Shown here in pieces: positions 1-12,335 of a DNA stretch of 64,000 nucleotides (within the stretch, counting starts at the first letter, position 1; the number at the start of each line of letters is the position of its first letter). The stretch lies in contig NW_024727654.1 in assembly GCF_018991925.1 (NCBI RefSeq), positions 366,501 to 430,500 on the forward strand. Direction: 5' to 3'. A program made the position numbers and the translations under genes. The DNA is from Homarus americanus. Lineage: Eukaryota > Arthropoda > Malacostraca > Decapoda > Nephropidae. Below the pieces are notes generated by a model. The model made no database searches, had not been told where the DNA came from, and saw nothing but the letters and a program-made list of their open reading frames with translations.

Positions 1-443
1 ACGTGTCTGGTCTTACTGGACGTTGCAAAGGATATCTTTGTATTATGAACTTGCTTTGTGATCTGGTCAAATAAGGAGTGCCATGTGCAGTGGTGGTTGA
101 TCATAACTCATAGTCTCCTAGCCATCTGTTACAGCCACAGCTTCTCATACCTCCCACCACACATACACACTTATTTTTCTGGGGTGTGGGGTGGTGGGGT
201 GGGGTAGGTTAATCTTTTATCACCTTTGTTGGGTTTCCCTGAGGGTAAACCTGATGGCCGCAGCAGTGCATTATTCAAAAGGTATTGAGACTACACCAGG
301 TTACAAAATGAAGGGAAATAAAGTAGGTATGGACAAACTGGTAACACCATATGCCTCCTACATTCCAATGTGAGAGGAAAAACAGTGGGACAGGTAGAAT
401 TGATCTATTCAACAAATTAATTAAGAAAGAAGTCTACACTTAC

Positions 444-620
444 CGAGCAAATGCATCAAGATCAACAGCGGTGACATCAAACACCTTCTTGTTCTTCATT
501 AGAGCCAAGTGTTTCAAATAAGCCTTAAATGCCCTCACTGCCTCCTCCTTCAGGTTTGAATATTTACTCAGGATTATTTCAATCTTGATATTGATGCTCT
601 GCATTTTTGCAGGGTCAACA
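444..620 (-). CDS. DDX10: DDX10 exon: post-helicase conserved region (last exon in window)
   Basis: 177 bases. It encodes [20 protein letters not shown]... [21 protein letters not shown], matching the family region after motif VI. It ends with two bases of a split codon before GTAAGT. Bases 1-443 appear to be intron; I find no further exon there. Confidence 0.9.
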
Positions 621-3600
621 CTGTGTGGAGGAGGAAAAACTTGTCATTAATTGAAATCATGTTACATTATGAAAATCTTCTACTAGTACAGTAAATCAAA
701 ATACAGGAACCTCTGTAATCCTATACAGTAAGAAAAATATCTCAAAAATATATCCATCAATAAATTACTCCCCATCTAGCACATTTTGTACCAGTCAATT
801 TTGTTGATCCTCCTTTCCATCTAGTTTCTTGTACACAACAGGCATTTATCTTTATAAGGCTCACTTAATCTTCCCCAAACAGAACAACGTTCAGACTTCC
901 AACTCCCAACCCAACTACAGTATGTCAGGTTGCTCTACTTTGCTTTCACACAGTTTTCTTTGGTAGGCACAGTGTGTAGGAGATTTTTGCATAAAGAAAA
1001 TTAGACCAAGTGATTTTTGGAGATGGGTAACAACTCAAGTGTGATCTCCCATCACTGCTCACAGCCACAAATCCAAGTACACTACAGGCATGCTAGAGAA
1101 CTTAATGCTGTAGCAAAATCAGTCCAACATGTGGAATTACTCCAAGGGTCATTACGACAAATTATCAAAATTATTATTTTTTTATCCCAGATCCTTAATC
1201 AGTGTGTTGGGAGTACATATACTGTATAGGGAGTGAGATTTTGGAAAAATTAAACAATAAATAAAATAAAAATTAAGCCAAAACACATTTTCTCTTTGCA
1301 TTGAGAATTAACATGTTTAACAACTAGTTCTGTATACTAAAAACACAATATATCACCACTGAAAAATTACAGGTGGCAAGTAATTAGTGTTGGAAACAAA
1401 TGGAATTATTTAGTCAATACAAGAAAATTTTACCTTGTGTCGATATATAAAACAAAACAAAAATTAGACACAAGCTTACGATATTTTGAACATTGTACTT
1501 GTGTGTTACAATGAAAAGTGACTTAAATACAATACGCAATATCAATTACATTCTTCTAACCTGACAGAAAATAAAGCACTAAAATACCATGCAATTCTAT
1601 AGTACAGTACTATGATGTCCCTTTAAGACCATAATGTTCAAATTAAAACAAGATGTGGACTCCTAAATTTATGTTCCTTGAGTGTAAGTATACATATAGA
1701 TGCAGCTTTTTTGTTACAATAGAAACATCAGTATCTGTTTTGAGGATACAACAGATGTACTACTTGACAGGGAACAGTACACTTACTCTATTTTATCAAC
1801 AAGAATATTTTTGGTACCCAGACAAGTTAACATTGCCTGCTCCTCTGAAGGTGTAAGGAGAAGGATAGCCTCCCCATTCCTGAAAAAGCGAGCAGTTCTT
1901 CCAACACGATGAATATATGCTGTCACGTCCTCTGGGCAGTCTGCTTGAACTACCCAATCAACAGCTGGAATATCTGTAAAGGTAAAATCTCATTATTGTA
2001 TATCCTTGTTTAATGCAAAATTACATTCATTACTGACCCCAGATTCTCCCAGTTGTCTTTTCACTGCCTGAATTAAAACTTCTCTGTTAGCAGAGAGAAT
2101 GTAGTAAAAAAATTATTTTCTAAGAAGTGAATGTACTGTCTGTAGAAAAGATCGAAAATAGAATGGCAAGATAAAAGAATGATATGAAACTGCAGTGACT
2201 AATAAATCAAGGATGGATTATACTGTATAATGTTAATGGGTCAGCATTGCAAACATACTGGTGAGGTTGAAGAAAGGCAGGATGGTTGAGTGAAGGAACA
2301 AGTGGAATGAAGGATATATAATTGTGCATGAACTATTGAAATTTTGCAATAAAAATGTACATGAGGTTTTGATAATTACTATTATTATCACCACCATTAA
2401 TCTGAAATACCTCTCAGTTCTGAATTACATATTTAACCCTTTCACTGCCATTTTCACACTTCATTTTATTCTGGTTACCACCAGATGCTTTTTTTCAGCT
2501 TAGGGAAATCTCCAGCAGCCAAATGGGTAAACTAAATTATATATTATGTAATACTTATTGTGTTAATTTTTATAATCAAATAAAGGAAATGGAATAAATA
2601 AAGTAATTAAGGTAATAAGGAAAGTGTAAGAGAGTTGGAGGTGTTGGTAAACCATGGAAACTCTTCCTTTAATTGTTAATTCATTCTTACTTCTGTTATG
2701 GCCCTGTCCTGCTACAAAATGTCCCTATTAACATCACTACTAACTTATTAATATTAAATCAATTCACTATCAGATATATCCAACAAGACAGAAGATGGAC
2801 AAGTAGTGATATCTAACAATCTATGGTTCTCACCTAGACCTCTGGCAGCGACGTCAGTTGCGAAGAGTACGGCACATTTCTTCCGGCAGAACTCATCATA
2901 AATTGCCATACGCCTTAACTGATGCATGGACCCGTGAAGACCCATTACCGATAAACCTGGATGAAGCTTGCAGAACATACTATTTAAAAACTGCACCTGA
3001 AATTACAAATATAATCAAAGTTATATACTGTACCAGTAATACATGCATATTTATTAACCTACAGTAGGATTAACTAATTACTCGTGTACACTATACAATA
3101 CCTTAAGCACTGAATCATGGTCTTCAACAATTATATAAGGCTATTACAGTACAGTACAGAACACTTCAGTATGTCCATATACATCCTATCCATGGTTCCC
3201 CATTACCTGATAATAATTATAATTACCAATGATCTTTCTGTGATAATGTTAATGCTTAAGGGTCAACCTTTATACTGGATGCTGGGTTTTGTTAACAGTC
3301 ATTTGTTCACTAGCCAGCACATTATTGACATTGTTGTTTGTTTCATAATAACTTGTGAATACCACATTAAAATGGCTGTTGTGGTGTTCTACTCCTATTA
3401 CTGTATAGTAAAAGTCTCAAGTATCTTCAACCTTGACTTCCCCTGATGACCCTGAATTCATCTACAACACATTTCTGCAAACCTCACCTTGGAAACAGAT
3501 ATATGAGGACTTTTTTTAAGTACAAATGCAATTTTTCCATTTCTTTTCAACAATTTCATGTACACTGTATATAATACATGCAATATATACGTGTAAAAAC

Positions 3601-3731
3601 CACTACATGTATAACAACTGTTTATTAACCATAATTAGGTGGATGAATTATGCAATATCAATCATAAATTTTTTTTATCTAAAATACAGTACAGTACTCA
3701 CAAATCTTAACATTTTGGATGAAAGAGGTCA

Positions 3732-3825
<94 letters not shown>

Positions 3826-6800
3826 AGTCGCCTCCAGGTGTGATGTTACCCCCCTACCCCTTGTTTACGTTCATTATGTACTGTACCGGTATGTGTTTTC
3901 CTGCACCAAAGTACAGTAGCACACAAAGAATCACCCCAAACACTGTGATGGCCTTCTTTACAAGAATATAAAAATATCTTACTTGTTTACATGTTGCTAA
4001 AAATACTAGAATCTTGTGTTTCCTGTGATGTCTGATGAATGACCAGAGAAAGGTGAATTTGTCATGAACATCACAAATAACATAACTCTCCTTCAGGCTT
4101 TTTGGCGTTGAGGTCTTTGAATACTCATGGACAGAGCAAAACACAGGGTTGTTGCAGCCAGCACGGATTAAATCTTTTACATCTCTGAAAAAAGAAGCGG
4201 TGATAAATTCCAGTCTAAAACTTATGTGAATATCTTCTAGTACTAAAATACAAACTTATCATAAAACTATAAATGCATTCTCAAAACTTTTCGGTATAAA
4301 GTGGAGCTCACTCTTCCCCTCTCAAACTCTGTTCCACCTTCTTTAGAATGTACCCTACCTATCTTTAAATTGCTCATGATGAAATTACAATAACAATGAA
4401 TTAAGTTTTTTGTATTTCTGTTTCTTTTCTACAAATTCACAGCCTTTATCACTATGTAGCAAGATGGTTGTCATAAAAAGCAAAAACAAAATATCCTTTC
4501 ACTTTTATTCATTCACCCTAACTACAATGCCACACACATAAACCTTATGACATGCCTTCCTTATATCTCAGGTGCTCCACAACTTCCTGGATGTCCATTC
4601 CCATCAACCTAATTTCCTCTAGATCTTCCCCTCCTCCTTCCTATCATCCATCTCCACATTATACAGTACACTCTCTTTACCAATTCCTTACAGCCACAAT
4701 TAAAAATACTATAATACACTGGTGTAAAACTCTTGTACTGATAGTGTTAAAACACCCCACACATTGGGTAGTTTACAAATCCATATCTATGACACTTTAT
4801 CTAAATTAACTGATTCTACCCCTCAATATAAAATTGTGGCGAGAAGTCAACCTGCATGTGATTAGTGACGCACGCGCACACACACACACGCACATCATAT
4901 AAGTACAAAGAACTGATGAAGTTAAATGTGAATGTGTCACGATACCAAAATGAAATGACAGGAATACATGTAAACACTTCCTCAAGCATTAAATCAAGAA
5001 TTGTAATGACCACTAGAAGCTGTGTACTTACCTAGTCTGTGTAGCAGAAAACAAAAGAGACTGCCGATCAGAAGGTAATTCCTGAAGGATGCAGTTCATG
5101 GTGTCTGCAAACCCCATTGACAGGCACTGATCAGCTTCATCTAATATCAACATCTGTGACACAAAAGAACACATGTAGCAAGGCGACTGTATAAGAAGGT
5201 CAACTAATTTTTTAATAAGTTCCAGTCAACATTGTGAGATGTTTTTGGCTTTTTAACTTGTAGACTTATCTGGCTATCCCTAAGTTACCAAGCCAGATAA
5301 TGTACAGGACAATAAATGAGTTGATCAAATGTCATTTCAAGGGAGCCACAAAAGGTTAAGTCATATAAAATCTCAATAATCCTGTATTTTAATCTGCTTT
5401 CTAGTATTATTAAATTTACAAAGAAACAATGACCTGAACATTAAAACTGTATCTCACCTGGACATTATCTGATGTAAACTCTGGGTTCTCCGTCATGTGT
5501 TGCAAGAGACGGCCGGGTGTGCATATCATGATATTGCACGTACTAACACGGTTCCACTCATACTTTAAATCTTTCCCACCTATAAATATTGCAAAAAGAA
5601 TCTGTAAATATTGGCTTATATTTTATCAAACAAGCATAAATTTGCTTTTCATAAGAATCTGACACTTCCTAATAACTATGTACTGTAGAATATTCCATAG
5701 TTATTCTTAATATACAAATCTTACCCCACTATGATGCAGGATGACTGGACAGAGGCTGATCACCTGGTTCTTAGCATTCAACAGTTATTAGGTTATCCCA
5801 ACTTATCCTAAACACATGGTAGGATTCACCATAAAAGTAGAAGGCAAAGTTGCTTTCTACTCTTGAACTGAATTATTACAAGCCCAAAAACTCTATACTA
5901 CCGTATCCCTAACATTCAACTTCTGCAACAACACTTCAACTTAACTCCATCCCATCATTACATCAGGTGTTTTCTTAACCATATAATAGTATGAGAAAAG
6001 AGATATATAGGTGTTACAGTACATGGTAACTGAGCTTCAACATTAGGTCAAGTCCACAGTATACAATCAATTAAAAATTTCACTGTCTTGAACAATTATT
6101 AAGCAACAGATGGTGAAAATAAGCAATAGGGCTGTATTCTTCTGACAAAACATACTATCAAGCACTAACAGTTAAATACAAATATTGCTACTACAGCACC
6201 GAGGAAGATTTATGGCATAGGAGTATAATTGACATTTACCTATGACAAGACCAGCAGAGAAGTCATGTTCCTTTCCCACTTTCTTCAGCACCTCAAAAAT
6301 CTGGTAGGCTAATTCTCTTGTTGGGGTGATGACCAGAGCCCCAAGACCATCCATAGGTGACCATCTTTTGCAGTACAACATTTCTAAAAGCTGGAATATA
6401 AAAAGCACTGAATTACAATAAAAATCCACCGATAAATATTACTTAGGGGAGGAGTAATACAGTATACACAACTACAAGACCCATCCAGAGCTACAATTTC
6501 TGTATCCATGACTTTTAAATTCATATTAGATGAATCCAGTGAGTTCTGCATAGAGATGGACCCTAGGCATGCCCTCCAAGTATTAATGTGTACAGTACGT
6601 AATTTCAATATACTGTAACTATTAAAAAATATCTTTAATCACTAAAACTAAAATTTATATAATCTCTTACAACCGATATAATAAAAAAAATATAAAGAAC
6701 TAAAGGTAACTTACATAGATGATGAGAAGAAAAAATGTGTTTCACCTGTTAATCCCTTTTCTACAGAGATACCACTTTTAATATTCTATTTGGGTAATGC

Positions 6801-8703
6801 CAGACGCTTTTACTCAGGTTGGAAGTAAACCCATACAGCTGGGGTTAACAGTCAAATTTGCTTTTTTCTACAGGGATTAGCCCACTCAGACACTCAAATA
6901 GTGTATTAATTAACATACATTCCTATAAACAATAAAAACATACAGTAACATAAAAGTACAGTGCTAAACCTTATTTCAATAAAAATGTCAGTCCATGAAT
7001 TCTTCAATTTTTATTTTATTTTATTTTATTTCAACATTTCTCTTGCTGAAGCGAGATTTACAACCTGAAACGACATTGAATAGTTTATCAATATTTTCGT
7101 AAATTCATCAAATTAGCAATTTTTATTAAAAAAAAAAGCAGATACAAAGTGAAAAAAGGTGTACTGTAGCTGACAGTGTAATCAAAGACGTAGGCTATCA
7201 GCTGACCCTCAAACACAAACCTAGGCACCGTCAGGTTACCCCATGTAGGATTATCATATTTTCTGAATAACAAAGAAACTCAAACAATATCAACATAAAT
7301 CAATGTTTTTCCAAGCATTGAAATTCATTTTATATATAAGAATTTCCTACATCAATACAGGTACTCCTTGACTTACGACTGCCGTAGTCGTATAAAATAT
7401 TTTTCAAATTACGTATTTTCGAGTCCCGACGTTAGTGATTGCGCTGTGTATTGACAAAATTTTCGTTTGTAATTCCCTTTAAAATGGCTGGCAAGTGTAT
7501 AAGTGAGAGTTCTCGTGGTGCTGAGAAGAAAAAGAGACACCCATTTTAGATTTTCTATGTATTTTGCCTTTTCGACTTACGACCTGGTCGTTCATCCCTA
7601 ACCCCATCGTAAGTCGAGGACTAACTGTACATGTTAAATTTTTTAAAATATGAGTAAATTAAGTTACGGTGTTTGTCACCTTTAAACAGTAATATGAAGG
7701 TAACAATTATTATTGTATACATGTAAAGCTACATAACCATTTACTTAACTTAACATCTTAAATCTAAGGAAACTTTAGTAACTGAAGAAAACCTGGATAA
7801 CACCTTCCTCACCAGAGGTCGAATCACACTACAGCTGTATCACCAGCACCCTAGGAACTTATGTTAGAATTATTACTAAATCAATGATGTTACTTACTGG
7901 AATGATAAACGCCAGTGTCTTCCCAGAACCAGTTTTTGCTGCAGCTACAACATCAGTGCCATGAAGGGAGAATATGAGAGACTGCCGCTGTACCTTGGTG
8001 GGCACTGTAAAACTGCCATCTTTAAGTCCTTTCAGAGTTTTTCTACTTAAAGGCAATTTTGCAAAGCTCAGTATTTCTTCAGGACTTATGTTGGCAAGCT
8101 GAAAATAACAAAACCTTTTATGTATTAAAGATCTTTTGTTCTTACCATACGGGCATTGTAATCCATGCTGTACTAATCTATTTTAAGAAGAGAAATATGA
8201 AGGATGAGCATCAATAAATGTAAACATCTAATACAGTACAGGCTAACCCATTCAATTCACAATGTACCTCAAACACATCTGGATGGTGTCAAGCACAATG
8301 AAATTCAGTAAGTGCTACTGTAGGCAACTGAAAATCGTACATTTCCAACATGAGAATTTGAAATGATATTAAACTACAGTAGATTCTAAAAATAATCTTA
8401 TTGCCTGTACTATATGTCATCCATCTACCGGTATATAGTAATTGTAATGTGAGTCTAAAATATCTTTTTAAAATATGTTACAAAAATTCTGGAATTTGCC
8501 AAATCCCATATAAAAAATTTGAACTGTGATAAAAAATGTACCCTAGACAAGAGTGACCTTACCTCTGTTTTCCTATTTTCTAGGTTATCCACCTCTTCCT
8601 TCTCTTTTGCAGATCGCTTTTTCTGGGGATTAAATTGTGGTTTTTGGTACTTTTTAAAGCCTTGCTTCTTACGTGGACCATTTGGCCTGTTCAAACCAGA
8701 CAT
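444..8703 (-). CDS. DDX10: DDX10/Dbp4-type DEAD-box ATP-dependent RNA helicase, partial (9 exons; C-terminus off left edge)
   Basis: The family is a nucleolar RNA helicase needed for small-subunit ribosome assembly (U3/U14 snoRNA release in yeast Dbp4). Spliced exons, minus strand: 8703-8563, 8098-7898, 6390-6240, 5579-5458, 5153-5032, 4184-3983, 2996-2834, 1973-1787 and 620-444. They join in phase (0,0,1,0,2,0,1,2,2) with GT..AG borders into 488 residues plus two bases. In order I see a basic N-terminal tail, the Q-motif region [10 protein letters not shown] (~63-72), motif [10 protein letters not shown] (100-108), Ia PTREL (137-141), Ib TPGRL (185-189), II DEAD (210-213), III SAT (241-243), V ATDVAARG (359-366), [10 protein letters not shown] (389-396), and the start of the conserved post-helicase region. 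[12 protein letters not shown] is DDX10-specific compared with other DEAD-box proteins. The family protein is ~770-880 residues, so roughly 300-390 residues lie outside the window. The start at 8703 gives a tail of normal length; an upstream extension is possible (see exons at 9844 and 10980). Introns are 120-1500 bp. Identification is secure; exon ends are read from consensus only. Confidence 0.95.
1787..1973 (-). CDS. DDX10: DDX10 exon: motif VI
   Basis: 187 bases. It encodes [17 protein letters not shown] and [17 protein letters not shown] with the arginine finger. It ends in phase 2 before GTAAGT. Confidence 0.95.
2834..2996 (-). CDS. DDX10: DDX10 exon: motif V
   Basis: 163 bases. It encodes [20 protein letters not shown] and [10 protein letters not shown] and ends in phase 1 before GTGAGA. 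Confidence 0.95.
3734..3823. repeat. (TG)45 microsatellite in DDX10 intron
   Basis: An uninterrupted TG run in the intron between the motif IV and motif V exons. The Cys-Val open frames over it are artefacts of the repeat. Confidence 0.98.
3983..4184 (-). CDS. DDX10: DDX10 exon: linker and start of second RecA domain
   Basis: 202 bases, acceptor TTTTTTCAG. It encodes [16 protein letters not shown] through [11 protein letters not shown] (motif IV region) and ends in phase 0 before GTAAGA. Confidence 0.93.
5032..5153 (-). CDS. DDX10: DDX10 exon: DEAD box and SAT motif
   Basis: 122 bases. It opens [15 protein letters not shown] (Walker B/motif II), closes with LLFSATQT (motif III) and ends in phase 2 before GTAAGT. 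Confidence 0.95.
5458..5579 (-). CDS. DDX10: DDX10 exon: motif Ib
   Basis: 122 bases. It starts with GT, completing the split Gly codon of the GGKDLK motif. It contains [12 protein letters not shown] and ends in phase 0 before GTGAGA. Confidence 0.93.
6240..6390 (-). CDS. DDX10: DDX10 exon: motif Ia
   Basis: 151 bases, ends in phase 1, donor GTAAATG. It encodes [20 protein letters not shown] and [15 protein letters not shown], the stretch most typical of the DDX10 subfamily. Confidence 0.95.
7358..7627 (+). mobile_element. pogo/Tigger-like MITE in DDX10 intron
   Basis: The left end CAGGTACTCCTTGACTTACG is the imperfect inverse of the right end CGTAAGTCGAGGACTAACTG. TA dinucleotides at 7356-7357 and 7628-7629 are the expected target duplication. 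The CAG-start, CTCGACTTACGA-type termini are those of the pogo/Tigger branch of Tc1/mariner. Inside, an ATG at 7484 opens [21 protein letters not shown] then a stop, which looks like a truncated transposase start. The element is non-autonomous. Confidence 0.8.
7898..8098 (-). CDS. DDX10: DDX10 exon: Q motif and Walker A (motif I)
   Basis: 201 bases, phase 0 at both ends, acceptor ttttcag and donor GTAAGT. It encodes [20 protein letters not shown], the Q-motif glutamine in TKVQRQS and the ATP-binding loop AAKTGSGKT. Confidence 0.95.
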
Positions 8704-8727
8704 CTTTGTTTGGGCACCTTGATCGTT
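8563..8727 (-). CDS. DDX10: DDX10 exon with the likely start codon
   Basis: The acceptor TTTTGCAG ends at 8728 and the donor GTAAGG starts at 8562. The ATG at 8703 opens a Lys/Arg-rich tail ([16 protein letters not shown]...). The 24 bases before it, 8704-8727, are open in the same frame (NDQGAQTK), so this exon may be internal with either a 5' UTR or more coding sequence upstream. It ends in phase 0. Confidence 0.85.
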
Positions 8728-9843
8728 CTGCAAAAGTGAACAAAAGAAATAAAGACTAAACACCAAAAAATATATGAAGTACTGTACATTAATCACAACA
8801 AAACAAGCCCCTGCAGCAAGAATTGAGGATGTACTGTACAGTATTAGATTTAACAACCAATATCTCTACATTTTCAGCCCTTGTAAATACATTGGTCATG
8901 ATCATCAGTGTCCTGGTCTCCCCAGCACTTTTCTGACTAACTGGGAAGGATAGTAGAATAAAAAAAATATTTCTCTATAAATGTACAGTCGACCACAGGA
9001 ATAAATATACAGTACACACTATAGCTGTAAGGTCCGAAAATGGTCTGGTAACGTGGAAACTGCGCATCCAGACGCATGATGAAACTCCCCCACCTGTTAT
9101 CTCTAAATAGTTTCTGTTTCCCCTTCTTTATTCTTATATTTACTCCTCTTCCTTCCATTACACATCAAAACACCAGTTAAAAAAAGTAGGGTAAGAGAAA
9201 AAGTGGGGGAGGAGGAGGGAGCTGTATGATAACTGCAATCCCATTTGGCAACAAGTTTGCTACCATTGGATACAATATATTACTTGTAACATAAACACAA
9301 GACAATAGTAAAACATTCACAACAAATGTCTTTATAACATATATGTAGGAATAAAACATAAATTACAGGTCATTTTGTAATTTTGTCTGTTCTGTTCAGG
9401 ACAGTGTTACCAGATATTTTGTCTCAAACACAAACCGTAGGTGTATACTTATTCTTGTGGCCGACTGTACAAGGAGTGAGTGAGTGAGACAGGATATAGT
9501 GTTTGGTGAAGGGTTAGGAAAAGCAAGGGGGGGGGGGATTGTTGAGGTAAGTGATTCTCCCTCCCATGGCATTTAATCCTCTTGGCCCTTTACCATTTCT
9601 ACCTCAGATGATACAACAATATTTTAAATATTATTCTGTACACATAATTAGCAGATGACATGTGCAGATAAAAAAAATAAATAAATGAACCCAGTGGCAT
9701 CAATACAAACTTGCTACATAAATTGAAATAAGTTTGCAATAAATTGGAATGCAGAATACTAAATAATTTTTCAAGAGTAGTGATGAGCCAGGGAAGGTGT
9801 GTGAAAACTGTAACTAGAGAGTACAGTACAGTATTACACTTAC

Positions 9844-9902
9844 CTCTGTTTTATTTTCCATCTCTTCCTTTATTTTTTCACTTGGTGTTTCTGTGGCTTC
9901 AA
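9844..9902 (-). CDS. Possible upstream exon of DDX10 (or 5' UTR exon)
   Basis: On the minus strand a 59-base segment lies between CCTTAG and GTAAGT and is open as (V)EATETPSEKIKEEMENKTE. It ends in phase 0 and would continue in frame into [13 protein letters not shown] at 8727. Its end resembles the end of the next exon (KEE..EN.KTE before GTAAG), so it could also be a duplicated exon or a chance match. No transcript evidence is available here. Confidence 0.35.
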
Positions 9903-10979
9903 CTAAGGTTTATGGTTCCCTTTAAAGACTCACTTAATCACAGGAAGCATTTTGTCTGTTCATACTGAATATCTCTTGTTTGATCAACTGGACCTCTCTG
10001 TAGGATTAGACCAAATAAATTAGACAAAATAATGACAAAATAATGATTTAATGCATAAAACTATATCCAGTATCAGTGAAAAGTTGTTCCTTACCTCAGG
10101 AATTACCCATATTCATCTTAAGAATGGCAATTTATATATTTGGGCTTTTCTTAATTTTTTCCTTCGAGCAATTCAAAATGAATCAACAACAGCTGACCTG
10201 TCATTTTCCCTTACAATGTGTAGTGGTTGCAATAGAATTGCCAGTGATTTGAACTTGCTGAATATTATTAGGTGTACAGTAAATCAAGTCTAACAGCCTT
10301 ATTTTATTTTAATATTTTATAAACATTTTGTAACCAAAATATATGAGGCGCTTAGAGCCAGAGTAACAAATCAACCAACCCCCAGATATCCTAATTTGTG
10401 TATGAATGAGTCCATCAAGTGTTTCTTTACCATATCAGATGGTAAAAAGTGGGGATAGTCACCTTAGCATTAGAGCAAGATTCCCACTGAAAAGGAAATG
10501 TTTCCCAACCTTATGAGCTGGCACATGAATGAGCTTATGAGAGGGATACTTGAAGTTAGACCTAGCCTAACATAACCATCCTAACCCAGCCACAGCACTC
10601 AGGAACTATATCTAACCTAACCTAAATTCCTAAGATTCCCAGGAAGATCAAAACGCTTCTGTACCCTAGGATATTCTTGGGTAACTCATCACTAATTTAC
10701 AAGAGAAAATATGAATCTTACCAGTTTTATACAGAATCTGATCTAACTTAACCACAAGTACTCAATTCCCCTGATGTACTGTATGGGTACTTAAATGAAA
10801 CTCACCATACAAATACATATAGCTGGCACATAAGGTATTCATCATATACATGCCAACTAAATGAATATACCAGTCCTTCCTTTATCAGACAGTGAAAGAA
10901 AGTAATACTGATCTATTTTAGTTAAGCAAAGAGTAGACACAAATACTAAAACACCACAAATAATACAACTTTTTCTCAC

Positions 10980-11010
10980 CTTCACCCCTCCAACACGTGA
11001 GCCACGACAT
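10980..11010 (-). CDS. Possible first coding exon of DDX10 (speculative)
   Basis: On the minus strand an ATG at 11010 opens ten codons (MSWLTCWRGE) and ends in phase 1 at a GGTGAAG/GTGAGA donor. That is the phase the 9844-9902 segment needs. The three-exon reading frame would add 38 residues before the 8703 start. The agreement of phases is suggestive, but such short segments can agree by chance. Confidence 0.22.
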
Positions 11011-11317
11011 ACACTGTTTACATCATATCATTCCAAGTTAAAAATATAACATAATTATTTCCCATTATGAAACTGGATAGCTAATATATTTTAACGTATC
11101 AAATGAATAATTAATAGTTGTATAATAATCCTAAATACGCTTTTATTTCCGAGCAAGATTTTAATTCAGCTATGAACTTGTTTGAGGTCACCTATATTTT
11201 GTGTTGTGATCAAATGGTCTACACGATCTATTTTTTCCCTGTAGGATTTTATTAATTAAGTTTGTATAAATGTGTTAAAATGGGGTTATATCTAAATTAA
11301 ACCGACTTTTACTTTCA

Positions 11318-11808
11318 TCCTTTTCGCCACTGATCGGCTCGTTAGCCGCTTGGGTGGTCGGTTACGTCACTGTTACGCACTGTTGGCAAGTGCTGGGCAT
11401 GTATTGGCTCATGAATGTATCTGCTGTACCTGCGCCAGTGTTGGTAAGGTCTGGTCTTGAAAGAGCTCACACTTGGTGCCGTCACAACGCTCTCTGGTAG
11501 ATTGTTTCAAGAGTTTATAATTCTCACTCAGAAAAAGTTTGCCCTCACAGTTTTCTGGACTTTGTGGCTTCTTCAACTTTGAGCTGTGACCCTTTGTAGA
11601 GCAAGCGTCCACCAGCTTCAGGTATGGACACTCGACTGAGTAATTCCCTCTGGGCTCTGAGATGTTTATAAACTTCAATTAGGTCCCCCCTTGCCCATCT
11701 ACAGTATACGCTTGGCAATTGCAAGCGTTCTAATCTCTGAAAATATCTGAAAAGACAATCAACTTGAAATCTGTAAATGTATAGGGAATGTGGTATTAAA
11801 TCTGGCAT
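11318..11808 (-). pseudogene. CR1/L2-type LINE 3' end, decayed RT C-terminus
   Basis: Minus-strand frames read LERLQLPSVYCRWARGDLIEVYKHLRAQRELLSRV, then after a frameshift GHSSKLKKPQSPENCEGKLFLSENYKLL. These correspond to the C-terminal tail of CR1/L2-like reverse transcriptases, as in the better copy at 50709-51959. A 3' untranslated stretch near 11318-11391 recurs at 12411-12484. The element is 5'-truncated with frame breaks. Confidence 0.75.
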
Positions 11809-12042
11809 AGTTTCCCTTACACCCGTTTTCTATGAACAATTTACAATGGTAAACTCTGGCTCGTCTAACTTATTCAAGCTGACACTAATTAATTGTTATG
11901 TATGGCGACCCTTTCTTAATAGAGTTAATAAGTTACCAGTTAGGGTATGAGTCAGTTAACAATGCCAATCGTAAGTTTTTTTTTACCTATCTACAGTACG
12001 TTAGGCTTGATAGCCAAATTTTTGGTCAGTAGGGAGGCAGTC

Positions 12043-12335
12043 CAGGGGCAGATCCAGGAATATCAAAGAGGGGAGGGGTCCAAGAAATTGTGGGTGGGAA
12101 CGTAATGGCGAGCACAGCGAGCACAACCAGCTAGGGGTTCTGGGTGGGGGCGCTTTAAGCCCCCAGAAAAAATTAAATCTGACCAATATTATGGGCATTT
12201 TGAGGCTATTTTGACGCCATGTGCACTTGATATTAGGAGATATTCTATACAAAACGCCTGACTACAATACTGCATTAAAGAAAAAGTCTTGTAATTTTCT
12301 AATGAAAGGGGGATCCGGATCCCGATCCGCCCTTG
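12043..12335. mobile_element. Short MITE with GGGGCAGATC-type termini
   Basis: The left end CAGGGGCAGATCCAGGA mirrors the right end GGATCCCGATCCGCCCTTG imperfectly. The 6-bp GCAGTC flanks both sides (12037-12042 and 12337-12342). The interior holds a GCGAGC...GCGAGC motif and a GGGGGCGCTTTAAGCCCCC palindrome. I recall similar ends in widespread animal MITEs. The superfamily is unassigned. Confidence 0.6.

Larger units (their letters stand above)
8728..11310. other. Region 5' of DDX10, no clear gene
   Basis: AT-rich non-coding sequence, apart from the two tentative 5' exons. The DDX10 promoter should lie here or just beyond, but I see no TATA box or initiator I would defend. Several short G or C runs and many TACTGTA/TACAGTA words are present. 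Confidence 0.5.

Noticed and set aside
3526..3971. Open frames of alternating Cys-Val
   Set aside because: They translate a TG dinucleotide run inside a DDX10 intron. The same holds for the Tyr-Ile frames at 35138-35701 and the His-Thr frames at 38761, 44719-45218 and 62890-63170.
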